Notes under the pieces: generated by a model
What the model saw: the letters and a program-made list of their open reading frames with translations, nothing else
Database searches by the model: none
What the model was told of the DNA's origin: nothing
Made by a program: the position numbers and the translations under genes
Shown: piece after piece, positions 1 to 7,855 of the stretch
Layout of the letters: every line of letters begins with the position of its first letter
Position numbering within the stretch: position 1 is the stretch's first letter
Assembly: GCF_037996825.1 (NCBI RefSeq)
Contig: NZ_JBBNAC010000001.1
Span: 868,001-932,000, forward strand
DNA length: 64,000 bases
DNA from: Bdellovibrio sp. BCCA
GTDB taxonomy: Bacteria; Bdellovibrionota; Bdellovibrionia; Bdellovibrionales; Bdellovibrionaceae
Direction: 5' to 3'

Positions 1-86
1 CGTTGCAAACTCCACTCTGCCGGATTCAAACCGAAGTTTTTAAGTTGTGCCTGAAGTTTCAAAAGAGTCATTTCGTAAGATTTCAT
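1..86 (-). CDS. Partial CDS, N-terminus only, unknown function
   Basis: The start of a minus-strand gene that runs off the left edge. Read leftwards from an ATG at 86 it gives about 28 residues beginning MKSYEMTLLKLQAQLKNFG, with no stop before the edge. A purine-rich Shine-Dalgarno (AAAGGACGG) lies just upstream of this ATG. The visible part is a short amphipathic helix-like segment. No family can be named from so little sequence. Confidence 0.6.
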   Translation of the reverse strand, partial: MKSYEMTLLKLQAQLKNFGLNPAEWSLQ

Positions 87-236
87 AGGAACCGTCCTTT
101 TAAAGTTTGTGTTTCGTTCGCCATGTCCCTTGTGCAAGGCGAAAGCCGGACGGTGCGTCTGGTAAGCTGCAATTAAACGTTGCTAGAGGTGCTTAAGCCC
201 TTGAGTTGTCTGGGGCGGTGGTCTACGTTCTTGGAT

Positions 237-635
237 ATGAGACGCAATGCTTTCCTTGGATATTTAATCGCACAAGTCGTCGTCATCGTTCTGGTGACGG
301 TTATCTTTAAAACCATTCCCGATCGTCAGATTGCAGCCACCGTGGCAGGAGTCCTCTTTGTCGGACTTCCGGTGGTTTTGATGGCGCTGGAATATAAGAG
401 AGCTCAGCTCAGCCAGTTTTTCTGGTTTGTGGCGGTTCTTCAGTTTTGGACGTTGTTTGCTTTGCCGATCTTGGGAATTCGGCTCTTAAATTGGGGAGTT
501 TCCTTTGAGGAGTTATCGTTTATTGGAATTCCCGGACCTGTGCTGCATCAGTGGTCCAGTAAAAGTTACATGGTGATGGTGATCTTCACCGCGTGGACTT
601 GGTTTAAACTCTCTCGCAAGCCTTCAGAACAGTAG
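237..635 (+). CDS. Small four-helix membrane protein, unknown
   Basis: A 132-residue protein from the ATG at 237. A TTG at 180 in the same frame would add 19 residues, but the hydrophobic region starts right after the ATG. Four hydrophobic segments are visible, around residues 6-25, 34-54, 61-85 and 110-125, so it is an inner-membrane protein. I do not recognise a family and see no catalytic motif. It stands alone, facing rpsR, and the two share a strong terminator hairpin. The start choice is uncertain because neither candidate has a good Shine-Dalgarno. Confidence 0.65.
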   Translation: MRRNAFLGYLIAQVVVIVLVTVIFKTIPDRQIAATVAGVLFVGLPVVLMALEYKRAQLSQFFWFVAVLQFWTLFALPILGIRLLNWGVSFEELSFIGIPGPVLHQWSSKSYMVMVIFTAWTWFKLSRKPSEQ

Positions 636-645
636 GTCAGAAAAT

Positions 646-675
646 AAAAAAGCCGGCGATAAACCGGCTTTTTTC
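646..675. terminator. Bidirectional terminator between 237-635 and rpsR
   Basis: A perfect stem AGCCGG/CCGGCT with a seven-base loop is flanked by an A-run on the left and a T-run on the right. It can therefore end transcription from both sides. It sits exactly between two convergent genes. Confidence 0.85.
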
Positions 676-711
676 TTCCCATCAGGAAATCATTATTTCA
701 GCAGAGAGCTA

Positions 712-981
712 TTAGATCTCGAAAGGAACTGGAGAGATCGCTTCAGCTCTGTGGAAATTATCGTAAGAATCAGAACCAGAAGGCAATAGGCCTAGGTTAC
801 GAGCTTTCTTAACTGCAGCAGCAACTTTCTTTTGTTGAGCTACGCTAAGCTTAGAGATTCTAGATGGAGTGATTTTACCACCGTCACCGATAAAACGTGT
901 CAAAGAAGCTGGATCTTTGTAATCGAATACGTGATCGCCTGAGAATTCCTGACGGTATTTGCTACGAGTTGTCTTTTTCAT
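712..981 (-). CDS. rpsR: 30S ribosomal protein bS18
   Basis: An 89-residue protein with the bS18 core: YKDPASLTRFIGDGGKITPSRISKLS, the two residue stretches that contact 16S rRNA, then a basic KKVAAAVKKARNLGLLP helix. It is a structural component of the small-subunit platform, where it pairs with bS6. Length is normal. In many bacteria rpsR lies between rpsF and rplI; here it is monocistronic, divergent from rpmB-rplX and closed by the terminator at 646-675. Identification is by recognition of the family signature. Confidence 0.96.
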   Translation of the reverse strand: MKKTTRSKYRQEFSGDHVFDYKDPASLTRFIGDGGKITPSRISKLSVAQQKKVAAAVKKARNLGLLPSGSDSYDNFHRAEAISPVPFEI

Positions 982-1041
982 TACTATCCTCTTTCGATTT
1001 CCTTTTGGTTAGCGAGTTAATGTGTGTACAAGAAAAAAGAG

Positions 1042-1071
1042 TTGCCATCAAGTGTCTTTTTACTTTATATG
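1042..1071 (+). promoter_or_regulatory. Candidate sigma-70 promoter for rpmB-rplX
   Basis: TTGCCA at 1042-1047 matches the -35 consensus in five of six positions, and an AT-rich TATATG/TTATAT block follows at 17-18 bases. It lies in the divergent space between rpsR and rpmB, about 80 bases before the rpmB start. This is inference from motif matching only. Confidence 0.35.
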
Positions 1072-1152
1072 GTTACTTCTTGTTTGCAGCGCCCCTATTA
1101 AGTTTGAAGGATGGCGTTGACCCAGACTTTAGATGAGCCAGAGGAGCTTAGA

Positions 1153-1437
1153 ATGAGCAGATGTGAAATTACTGGAAAAGGCCCTGTTGTTAAGAACTTG
1201 GTGTCTCACTCCAACATTAAAACTAAATCGACAGCTCAACCAAATGTTCAGAAAAAACGCATCTTTAGCCGCGTTTTGAACCAAATGGTGAGATTGCAAA
1301 TCGCTACTAGCGCGATCCGTGATATGGAACACGTTGGCGGTTTCGATAACTACATTCTTAATTCAGACGATTCCAAGCTTTCAAAAAGAGCTATGGCCGT
1401 TAAATTGAGAATCAAAAAGAAAATTTCTTCTAAGTAA
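1153..1437 (+). CDS. rpmB: 50S ribosomal protein bL28
   Basis: A 94-residue protein starting MSRCEITGKGPVVKNLVSHSN, which matches the bL28 N-terminus; the body has the RIFSRVLNQMVRLQIATSAIRDMEH region and a basic tail. It binds 23S rRNA near the E site. The ATG at 1153 was chosen over an upstream ATG at 1111 because the bL28 signature begins there and GGAGCTTAG precedes it. It is followed 12 bases later by rplX, so the two are co-transcribed. rpmB commonly pairs with rpmG rather than rplX. Confidence 0.95.
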   Translation: MSRCEITGKGPVVKNLVSHSNIKTKSTAQPNVQKKRIFSRVLNQMVRLQIATSAIRDMEHVGGFDNYILNSDDSKLSKRAMAVKLRIKKKISSK

Positions 1438-1449
1438 TTGAGGCCGTAA

Positions 1450-1704
1450 ATGAAATTGAAAATTAAAAAAGGCGCGACTGTACAAGTTATCACTGGCTCT
1501 GACAAAGGTAAGAAGGGTTCAGTTTTGGCTGTTGATGCTAAAAATATGAAAGTTCAAGTTCAAGGTGTGAAAGTACAAACACACTACGACAAAAAAGACG
1601 GTCTTTTGAAAAAAGAAGGCTTCATCGACTACTCAAATGTGAAGATGGTTGAAGCTGCTGCGAAAAAGACTTCTAAAAAAGCTACTAAGTCTAAAAACGC
1701 GTAG
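1450..1704 (+). CDS. rplX: 50S ribosomal protein uL24, short form
   Basis: An 84-residue KOW-domain protein. The motif KIKKGATVQVITGSDKGKKG is the uL24 N-terminus, with the glycine of the KOW turn in place, and the body continues to KEGFIDYSNVKMVE. uL24 starts large-subunit assembly by binding the 5' end of 23S rRNA. Bacterial uL24 is usually about 100 residues; here the conserved C-terminal strand region (in E. coli around RVGFRFEDGKKVRF) is missing, and a Lys/Ala/Ser tail replaces it. Normally rplX sits between rplN and rplE in the spc operon. Whether this is the only copy cannot be told from the window. Confidence 0.88.
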   Translation: MKLKIKKGATVQVITGSDKGKKGSVLAVDAKNMKVQVQGVKVQTHYDKKDGLLKKEGFIDYSNVKMVEAAAKKTSKKATKSKNA

Positions 1705-1715
1705 TTTTTAAGTCA

Positions 1716-1752
1716 GACGGATCTGTCATAGGATCCGTCGGCAAAGTTTGCC
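1716..1752 (+). terminator. Possible terminator hairpins after rplX
   Basis: An eight-base perfect inverted repeat (GACGGATC at 1716-1723, GATCCGTC at 1732-1739) is directly followed by a second small palindrome, GGCAAA/TTTGCC, at 1740-1752. There is no clear T-tract, so it could be an RNA-stabilising 3' end rather than an intrinsic terminator. Confidence 0.4.
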
Positions 1753-1879
1753 TAAGACAAAGTCTAAATTTGGTCCTTAAGGCGATCTCTCCATTTAAGT
1801 CTCTAATATAGCTGCGTAAAATCTAAGTTGGGTTTACAAAGATTACTTTGACCTAACTTGTTAAAAGAGGAGAGGCAGC

Positions 1880-2230
1880 TTGAAAAGGGATCAAATCTCA
1901 GCATTAAAAAGCACAAAAGCACTGTTCTCGGCGACGATGACGGTGCTTTTTTTTTCGTCGTTGGCGTCCGCTGATCTAGGTGATTCTTTAGTGCTGTGCA
2001 AGCACAACAAAACTGTTCGCACATTGCGTGTTGAAATGGGCGAAGATCAAAAATGCAAAGCCATTTATACAAAGCAAGGTGTCGATGAAACAATCGGCTC
2101 AGGGCAGAATCCGAATTCTTGTGTTGAGTTTGTTTCCAACGTCCGAAAAAATCTAGAGGAAGCAAAGTGGAATTGTCGCGAAGTTAAAGAAGCGCGCACA
2201 TCCACAGTCATCCCTGGCGGAGCGGAGTAA
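1880..2230 (+). CDS. Small exported protein, unknown
   Basis: A 116-residue protein starting at a TTG that follows a strong AGAGGAGAGG Shine-Dalgarno. A signal peptide covers roughly residues 1-31: basic start, hydrophobic ATMTVLFFSSL, and a likely cleavage at ASA-DLG. The mature part has four cysteines and no recognised domain, and is probably periplasmic. It ends four bases before the nitrilase-family gene and is likely co-transcribed with it. An internal ATG (residue 20) would shorten but not destroy the signal peptide. Confidence 0.65.
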   Translation: MKRDQISALKSTKALFSATMTVLFFSSLASADLGDSLVLCKHNKTVRTLRVEMGEDQKCKAIYTKQGVDETIGSGQNPNSCVEFVSNVRKNLEEAKWNCREVKEARTSTVIPGGAE

Positions 2231-2234
2231 GTTT

Positions 2235-3074
2235 ATGAGTTCAGAGTTGGTCGTCGCAGCAGTGCAAATGACATCAGTTGATGATGTCGAGGCCAACCTG
2301 AAACAAATCGAAACTCAGCTCGCAGAGATTTTTAAAAATTCTCAACCGCGCTTTGTGAGTTTTCCGGAAAACTGTCTTTATCTTCGTGTCGCTGAGGGCG
2401 AAAAAATCGAGGGACTGACTCTTTCTCATTCGGCATTTTCTAAACTTTCTGAGTTAGCAAAAAAATACAATACGCATTTGCACCTGGGTTCCGTTCCTCT
2501 CTATGTCGAGGGGCACCTTTATAACTCTTCGGTGCTTGTGACTCCGTCGGGAGACGCTCAGCCCACGTACCAAAAGCTGCACCTGTTTGATATTCAGCTT
2601 GAAGGGCAAAAACCTATTCGCGAGTCTGATGTTTTCCGTCATGGGCAAAAGCCGAACATCATCGAAGTCGACGGCTGGCGCATTGGTGAAGCGATTTGTT
2701 ACGACGTGCGTTTTGCCGAGTTGTTTTCTCAATACGCGCGCCAAGAAGTGGATTTGATTTTGTTGCCTGCGGCCTTCCTTGTGAAAACGGGGGAAGCTCA
2801 CTGGGAGATTTTGCTTCGTGCACGTGCAATTGAGAGTCAATCTTATGTGATGGCGGCGGCTCAAGGTGGCACTCATCGAAGTACTAAGACCGGGGCGACT
2901 CGTGAAACTTACGGTCATAGTTTGATTATTGATCCGTGGGGCACAGTGGTGGGGCAAGTGGCAGAACGTGCTCAAGGCGCCACAGTCGCGAAGCTTTCTC
3001 GTGAGCGTATCGACAAGGTCCGCCAACAGATCCCGATGAAATTCCATCGTCGTCTTCAGTTGCCTAAAGTCTAG
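2235..3074 (+). CDS. Carbon-nitrogen hydrolase (nitrilase superfamily, Nit1-like amidase)
   Basis: A 279-residue cytoplasmic hydrolase. The nitrilase catalytic triad is visible: Glu45 in FPENC, Lys114 in YQKLHLFD and Cys155 in GEAICYDVRF. The YQKLHLFD block and the ending RQQIPMKFHRR resemble the Nit1/Nit2 branch, which includes enzymes that remove the amide from deaminated glutathione or omega-amides. Length fits that branch. The exact substrate cannot be set from sequence alone. It follows a small exported protein closely, with no pathway partner nearby. Confidence 0.88.
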   Translation: MSSELVVAAVQMTSVDDVEANLKQIETQLAEIFKNSQPRFVSFPENCLYLRVAEGEKIEGLTLSHSAFSKLSELAKKYNTHLHLGSVPLYVEGHLYNSSVLVTPSGDAQPTYQKLHLFDIQLEGQKPIRESDVFRHGQKPNIIEVDGWRIGEAICYDVRFAELFSQYARQEVDLILLPAAFLVKTGEAHWEILLRARAIESQSYVMAAAQGGTHRSTKTGATRETYGHSLIIDPWGTVVGQVAERAQGATVAKLSRERIDKVRQQIPMKFHRRLQLPKV

Positions 3075-3154
3075 AAATCCTGCACTATTTCAATGACAAT
3101 TTTCTCAATTAGCTTTTAATATGCGCTCGAAGCGCTAAGCCAAGGAGCTGGATT

Positions 3155-3406
3155 ATGATCCGAGTTTTCTTAGTTTTGTTTCTGCTATCCTCAGGGGTGA
3201 TTTTTAAAGCTCATGCGCAGGACGAGGCCGCCGAAGCTCCGCAATACGACGAAGCTCGTGAAGCCGAAATCGCGCAAAAAGCCAAGAAGCGCCTTTATCC
3301 CGGCGGCAGGGATGAAGAGGATTTAAAAGTCCAAAGCCAAGTTTCTACACCCGTAAGAAAAATGGCGCCACAGGCTGAAATTAAAGAAGAGCCTGTTGAA
3401 GAGTAG
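3155..3406 (+). CDS. Small acidic exported protein, unknown
   Basis: An 83-residue protein with a clear signal peptide: MIRVFLVLFLLSSGVIFKAHA, cleavage probably at AHA-QDE. The remaining 60 residues are charged, rich in Glu, Ala and Lys, and look unstructured. An SD-like AAGGAGC stands before the ATG. It lies between the amidase and the ETF-quinone oxidoreductase genes on the same strand. No family is recognised. Confidence 0.65.
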   Translation: MIRVFLVLFLLSSGVIFKAHAQDEAAEAPQYDEAREAEIAQKAKKRLYPGGRDEEDLKVQSQVSTPVRKMAPQAEIKEEPVEE

Positions 3407-3480
3407 GACGGCAGTCCGCAGTGCCGGAGCGCCTGTGGCGCGGAGGCTGGAGCAGCTTCAAGTTAGATTTAGGAGTATTT

Positions 3481-5217
3481 ATGTCAATGTATAATGATCT
3501 ACCAGAAGGCGTAACTCGCGAAACCATGGATGTCGACGTATTGATCGTCGGCGGTGGTGCTGCGGGACTTTCTTGCGCGCTTCATTTGCAAAACCAAATT
3601 CAACAACACAACGAAGATGTTTCAGCGGGTCGCAAACAAGGCGAACAAATTCCTGAGCAAATGATCGTTGTTCTCGAAAAAGCTTCTGAGATCGGTGCAC
3701 ATAGTTTCTCTGGCGCAGTTTTAAATCCAAAAGCTTTGCGCGAGCTTGTTCCGAACTTTAAAGAAGAAGGTTGCCCTCTTGATTCTGAAGTGAAAAAAGA
3801 TGCGGTTTACTATCTTGGATCTGATTTCTCTTTCAAACTTCCTATCACGCCTCCGCCGTTTCATAACGAAGGCAACTACATCATCTCTTTAAGCAAGTTC
3901 AACCGTTGGTTGGGAACGAAGTGTGAAGAGAAGGGTATCAATATCTTCCCAGGTTTCGCCGCTGTTGAAGCTTTGTATGAAGGTAACAAAATCGTAGGTG
4001 TTCGCACAGGCGATAAGGGGCGTGATAAAAACGGAAAACCAAAAGCGAACTTTGAACCGGGTTTGATTTTAAAATCCAAAGTCGTGATCTTCGCTGAAGG
4101 AACTCGTGGTTCGCTTTTCAAACAAGTTGAGAAAAAATTAGATCTTCGCGCTGGAAAAAATCCAGAAGTGTTCGAAGAAGGTGTGAAGGAAGTGATCCAA
4201 ATGCCTCCGGGCACGGTGGAAGCAGGAAAGGTGATCCATACTCTTGGATTCCCTCTTTCTAAATCTATCGGTGGTACTTTCATCTACACAATCCCAGGTG
4301 ATAAAATCATCGTAGGTCTTGTGGCTTACTTGGATACGCAAGATCCATTGCTTGATCCACACCGTGAATTGCAAAAATTGAAAACTCATCCGTTCCTGAA
4401 GAACATGCTTAAGGGCGGTAAAGTGGTGGCTTACGGTGGTAAGACATTGCCTGCGGGTGGCTGGTATTCAATGCCGAAACTTTATGGTGATGGATTCTTA
4501 GTTTGCGGTGACTCTGCCAGCATGGTGGATGTGCAAAAACTTAAGGGTATTCACTTGGCGATGAAATCCGGTATGCAAGCGGCAGAGACGATTGTTGAAG
4601 GCCTTGCAAAAGGTGGCGATTTCTCTGAAGCGACAACTCAAGCTTATGAAAAACGCATTGAAAGCAGCTACGTGAAAGACGAGTTGTACCGTGTTCGTAA
4701 CTTCCATCAAACTTTAAGCAAAGGGATGTTTGCTTCCATGCCTTTAATCGCCTTGCAAGAGGCGACAGGCGGCCGTGGTCTTCACGATCATATGAAGATT
4801 GAGCATATCGACGCGGATACAACTGAAAAAGTCGTCGATATCTGGGGACCTTATGGTTTAGACCATGAAGAAAACCAGCTTCCGAAGCCAGATGGGGAGC
4901 TTTTCTTTGATAAGCTTTCGAGCGTCTATTTGACGGGAACGATGCATGATGAGGACTCTCCAAATCACTTGATCCTGAAGGATGGAGACATCTGCCGTAC
5001 GGTATGTGAGCCTAATTACAAATCACCTTGTAATCATTTCTGCCCAGCTAGCGTATATGAGATGGTACCGTCTAAGGTCGAAGCAGGTAAGAAGGACTTA
5101 CAAATCAATTATACTAACTGTATTCACTGTAAGACTTGTGATATTAAGTGCCCATTCGAAAACATCGAGTGGACCGTTCCTGAAGGGGGCGGTGGACCAC
5201 AGTATCGCGAAACATAG
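3481..5217 (+). CDS. Electron transfer flavoprotein-ubiquinone oxidoreductase
   Basis: A 578-residue membrane-associated enzyme that takes electrons from reduced ETF (fatty acid and amino acid oxidation) and passes them to ubiquinone. Near the N-terminus is the FAD Rossmann motif VLIVGGGAAGLSCALHLQ, mid-protein the second FAD contact region GFLVCGDSASMVD, and at the C-terminus one 4Fe-4S site, NCIHCKTCDIKCP, with a fourth cysteine upstream. This is the ETF-QO order. The ATG at 3481 was chosen, since TTAGGAGT lies just before it and homology begins there; an in-frame GTG at 3421 would add 20 atypical residues. The ETF subunit genes are not in the window. Confidence 0.93.
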   Translation: MSMYNDLPEGVTRETMDVDVLIVGGGAAGLSCALHLQNQIQQHNEDVSAGRKQGEQIPEQMIVVLEKASEIGAHSFSGAVLNPKALRELVPNFKEEGCPLDSEVKKDAVYYLGSDFSFKLPITPPPFHNEGNYIISLSKFNRWLGTKCEEKGINIFPGFAAVEALYEGNKIVGVRTGDKGRDKNGKPKANFEPGLILKSKVVIFAEGTRGSLFKQVEKKLDLRAGKNPEVFEEGVKEVIQMPPGTVEAGKVIHTLGFPLSKSIGGTFIYTIPGDKIIVGLVAYLDTQDPLLDPHRELQKLKTHPFLKNMLKGGKVVAYGGKTLPAGGWYSMPKLYGDGFLVCGDSASMVDVQKLKGIHLAMKSGMQAAETIVEGLAKGGDFSEATTQAYEKRIESSYVKDELYRVRNFHQTLSKGMFASMPLIALQEATGGRGLHDHMKIEHIDADTTEKVVDIWGPYGLDHEENQLPKPDGELFFDKLSSVYLTGTMHDEDSPNHLILKDGDICRTVCEPNYKSPCNHFCPASVYEMVPSKVEAGKKDLQINYTNCIHCKTCDIKCPFENIEWTVPEGGGGPQYRET

Positions 5218-5250
5218 AAGAATCAGCGCATAGGGACTGGTTCTTCTTAA
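5216..5250 (+). terminator. Hairpin after ETF-QO gene
   Basis: GAAGAATCAG and CTGGTTCTTC form a ten-base stem with one mismatch around an eleven-base loop, ending in TT. It lies immediately after the stop codon. A weak intrinsic terminator is the simplest reading. Confidence 0.4.
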
Positions 5251-5269
5251 CAAAAGAAAGGACCAGCCC

Positions 5270-6394
5270 ATGCCTCAATTTTTTGCCTCCACAGCCCGTG
5301 GCCTTGTTGAACCTCTAGAAAAAGAACTGAAAGAACTCGGACTTAAAGTCACTGACCGTTATATCGGTGGTGTGTTCTTTGAGAGCAACTGGGAAGGCTG
5401 TTACAAAGCCAATCTTCATTCCCGTTTAGCAAGCCGTATCTTGAAACCTGTTTTGGATTTCACGGCTTACCAACCTGAAGAACTTTATAACCAAATTCTT
5501 CGTCACGACTTCACAAAATATATTAAACCAACTCAAACGATTTCTATTGATGCGAGCATTTCTGATTCTAAGATGCGCGATCAACGTTTCGTTGCGATGA
5601 AGGTGAAAGACGCTATCGTCGATCAATTCCGCGAAAAATTTGGTGTGCGTCCTGACGTTGATAACGAAAATCCTTCTTTGCGCATTCACGTGCGCGCGAT
5701 CAAGAATCAATTCAACGTGGCGATCGATACTTCGGGCGACAGCTTGTTTAAGCGTGGCTACCGTAAAGAAGTGGGCGAAGCTCCTTTGAAAGAAAACTTG
5801 GCAGCGGGTTTAATCAAAGTTTCTGAGTGGGACGGTCAAAGCCCTATTATCGACTTCATGTGCGGTTCTGGAACTTTCTTGATTGAAGCGGCGATGATGG
5901 CTTTGAACATCGCTCCGGGTATCAATCGTACAAGATTCGGTTTCCAAAACTGGTTGAACTACGAAAAGGAAACTTGGGAAAAAGTTGTTCAAGAAGCGAT
6001 GGATGCGGAAAAAGAAGAACTTCCATTTAAATTCTATGGTTACGACATCGACAACCGCGTTTTGAAAAATGCAAAAGACAATGCAAAACGCGCGGGCGTA
6101 GATCAAGTGATCGAATTCAAAAAAGAATCCGTAGCGACTGTTGAACCTCCTGTAGAAAAAGGTTTGATCATCGTGAATCCTCCTTATGGTGCGCGTATCG
6201 GCGACGAAGACAATCTTCGCGACGTGTATCGTGATTTGAGCTTCACATTGAAGCACAGATTCAAAGGCTGGGACGCTTGGGTTCTTTCTGGAAACAAAGA
6301 ATTGATCCAAGATTTGAAATTAAAATCGACTCGTAAGCACTTCGTGTTCAACGGAAATATCGAGTGCCGTTTCCTTAAATATAGTATGTTTTAG
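5270..6394 (+). CDS. rlmL: 23S rRNA guanine-N2 methyltransferase, RlmL-type
   Basis: A 374-residue class I methyltransferase. The N-terminal third is a THUMP-type RNA-binding region (about residues 50-160, with RLHVRA-like LRIHVRAIKNQFNVAIDTSG). The catalytic half has the SAM motif DFMCGSGTFLIEAA and the target-base motif NPPYGARIG. This matches the N-terminal RlmL half of the E. coli RlmKL fusion, which makes m2G2445 in 23S rRNA; the RlmK half is absent, which is common outside gamma-proteobacteria. The start ATG at 5270 follows an AGAAAGGACCAGCCC ribosome site. Confidence 0.85.
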   Translation: MPQFFASTARGLVEPLEKELKELGLKVTDRYIGGVFFESNWEGCYKANLHSRLASRILKPVLDFTAYQPEELYNQILRHDFTKYIKPTQTISIDASISDSKMRDQRFVAMKVKDAIVDQFREKFGVRPDVDNENPSLRIHVRAIKNQFNVAIDTSGDSLFKRGYRKEVGEAPLKENLAAGLIKVSEWDGQSPIIDFMCGSGTFLIEAAMMALNIAPGINRTRFGFQNWLNYEKETWEKVVQEAMDAEKEELPFKFYGYDIDNRVLKNAKDNAKRAGVDQVIEFKKESVATVEPPVEKGLIIVNPPYGARIGDEDNLRDVYRDLSFTLKHRFKGWDAWVLSGNKELIQDLKLKSTRKHFVFNGNIECRFLKYSMF

Positions 6395-6543
6395 CGCGGA
6401 CGCGCAGGATGTCGCAGCGGGCGTCGGCCCGCGAAGACTGGACTTTGTTCAGCTGTGATTGTTTTGCGAAGTGTCTCCGTCCTGTGAGGGCTGTTTCCTG
6501 GCCATCGTGGCCAGGAAAGTAGAGAATTTTACCTGAGGTTTTT
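6395..6543. repeat. G+C-rich structured spacer with three hairpins
   Basis: A 149-base spacer much richer in G+C than its neighbours. It holds GCGGGC/GCCCGC at 6417-6432 with a four-base loop, a GCGCGGACGCGC cluster near 6394, and a perfect eleven-base stem TTTCCTGGCCA/TGGCCAGGAAA at 6494-6518 with a TCG loop. No T-tract follows, so these are not clear terminators. They could be a dispersed repeat, a processing site, or leader structure of the next gene. Confidence 0.5.
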
Positions 6544-6951
6544 GTGAAGAGATTTTTTTTGTTGTTGTTTGTGTTTCCTTCTTTTGGTTGGGCTGCTTTG
6601 CCGGTTCTCAATTACAAAAACGTGGAGTGCCAACTTCGCGTTGATGGGAAACTTGTAAAAACGCAGTCCCAACCTTTGATGACTTTGATCATTGAAGACA
6701 GTCTTGGGCGTTTTACGCAGATCCAGTTTGGTGATGAGCAAAAGAAAATCCAATATCAACTTTTACTTGAGAACGCTCCAGCGACAAGTGAATCAGGACT
6801 TTCTTTGGCTTCGACAGATGGGGCTGTTCTTGTTTTGCAAAACCTGATGATCGACACTCTAGAAAGTTCTTCTGAGTTTTCAGCGAAAGATGTAACCTGG
6901 GTTCGGATTGCACAAGGCACACACAGTGTGTCCTGCTCTCTGAAACCATGA
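6544..6951 (+). CDS. Small exported protein, unknown
   Basis: A 135-residue protein from a GTG start with GAGG eight bases upstream. The signal peptide is clear (MKRFFLLLFVFPSFGWA, cleavage near WA-ALP). Two cysteines remain in the mature part, one near the start (NVECQL) and one near the end (SVSCSL), and could form a disulfide in the periplasm. No family is recognised. Its stop overlaps the start of the next gene by four bases (ATGA), so the two are translationally coupled. Confidence 0.65.
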   Translation: MKRFFLLLFVFPSFGWAALPVLNYKNVECQLRVDGKLVKTQSQPLMTLIIEDSLGRFTQIQFGDEQKKIQYQLLLENAPATSESGLSLASTDGAVLVLQNLMIDTLESSSEFSAKDVTWVRIAQGTHSVSCSLKP

Positions 6952-7424
6952 ATGATGAAATTCAATTTTTAGTCGACGAAAATCTATTGGGCCTGGTGAG
7001 GCAGCTCCGCATGATGGGTGTGGATGCGGCCTCTTATAAATCAGTCAGTGACGATGAGTTGCTGACGATCTCCGAAAAAGAAAATCGTATTCTTCTTACT
7101 AAAGACCGCCGCTTATTTCACAGAATTCCCGAAGGGCGCGGTTATCTTGTCCAAAGTGAACCCCCTGAAGAACAACTGCTTGAAGTTTTAAAACATTTTT
7201 CTATAGGGGAAAGTGACGAGGCTTTAGCGCGCTGTTTTGAATGCAATACACTTATCGAAGAAGTACCGAAAGAATCTGCGCGGGGGCGCGTGGATGCAAA
7301 GACCTTTGCAATTTACGGTGTCTTTTATGAGTGTCCGACATGTCATCGCATCTATTGGGAAGGTTCGCACTTTGAAAAACTTCTTAAGAAAGTAGAGCGA
7401 ATAAGAAACGCCGTTAGAAAATAA
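6948..7424 (+). CDS. Mut7-C domain protein (PIN-like RNase fold with zinc ribbon)
   Basis: A 158-residue protein. The N-terminal 85 residues carry the PIN-like Mut7-C pattern: LVDENLLGLVRQLRMMGVDA, DDELL and LLTKDRRLF, which place the acidic residues of this nuclease fold. The C-terminal part is a zinc ribbon with two CxxC pairs, CFEC and CPTC. The family is thought to bind or cleave RNA, but cellular substrates are poorly known. It overlaps the preceding exported-protein gene by four bases, an odd pairing since this protein is cytoplasmic. Confidence 0.8.
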   Translation: MNDEIQFLVDENLLGLVRQLRMMGVDAASYKSVSDDELLTISEKENRILLTKDRRLFHRIPEGRGYLVQSEPPEEQLLEVLKHFSIGESDEALARCFECNTLIEEVPKESARGRVDAKTFAIYGVFYECPTCHRIYWEGSHFEKLLKKVERIRNAVRK

Positions 7425-7458
7425 AAAAGGTCTTTGGAATTACCAGAGACCTTTTTAG
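7424..7458. terminator. Bidirectional terminator
   Basis: GGTCTTTGG and CCAGAGACC form a nine-base stem with one mismatch, flanked by an A-run on the left and T-run on the right. It lies between convergent genes ending at 7424 and 7479. Confidence 0.85.
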
Positions 7459-7478
7459 TTTTAACTTTTCAAAAAAAA

Positions 7479-7844
7479 TTAGAACGGCTTGTTCACAGCG
7501 ATAAACGCTGCTGACGTGCCAAGGCCCCAAAGTAGAACAGCCACAGGCCAACCGATGTAGCCTTTTCTTTTAACCAAAGAAATACCGATTCCCAAAAGAA
7601 CCCAGATGCCGATCTTTGCTTGAACCCAAGCAGGCAAGCCAGAAACAAGTCCCAAGCGAGCGGCCATTCCGAAACCACTCACCAAGATCAGCAATAGACC
7701 AATACCGTGAGTGACAAAGCCCATGATGCGAGCTGGTTTTTTAAGTTCCACTTTTGCGTAAGCCGCAATAAGAAGTCCGCCGAAGCCAAAGAACAGAAGC
7801 ATTAGGCCAAGTAGGTGAAGGACTTTATAAAACTGATAGGACAT
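7479..7844 (-). CDS. Four-helix membrane protein, unknown
   Basis: A 121-residue integral membrane protein. Four hydrophobic helices are visible at about residues 8-28, 38-62, 72-88 and 98-116, joined by short basic loops. A histidine in the first helix and another in the second (THGIG) recall small haem or SirB-like membrane proteins, but this is not enough for a call. It begins 11 bases after the lpxD stop and is likely its operon partner. Confidence 0.65.
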   Translation of the reverse strand: MSYQFYKVLHLLGLMLLFFGFGGLLIAAYAKVELKKPARIMGFVTHGIGLLLILVSGFGMAARLGLVSGLPAWVQAKIGIWVLLGIGISLVKRKGYIGWPVAVLLWGLGTSAAFIAVNKPF

Positions 7845-7855
7845 GATGTGTCTCC

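Noticed and set aside
1803-2165. Minus-strand ORF of 120 codons opposite the exported protein at 1880
   Set aside because: Opposite a gene with signal peptide and strong ribosome site; no family pattern in its translation.
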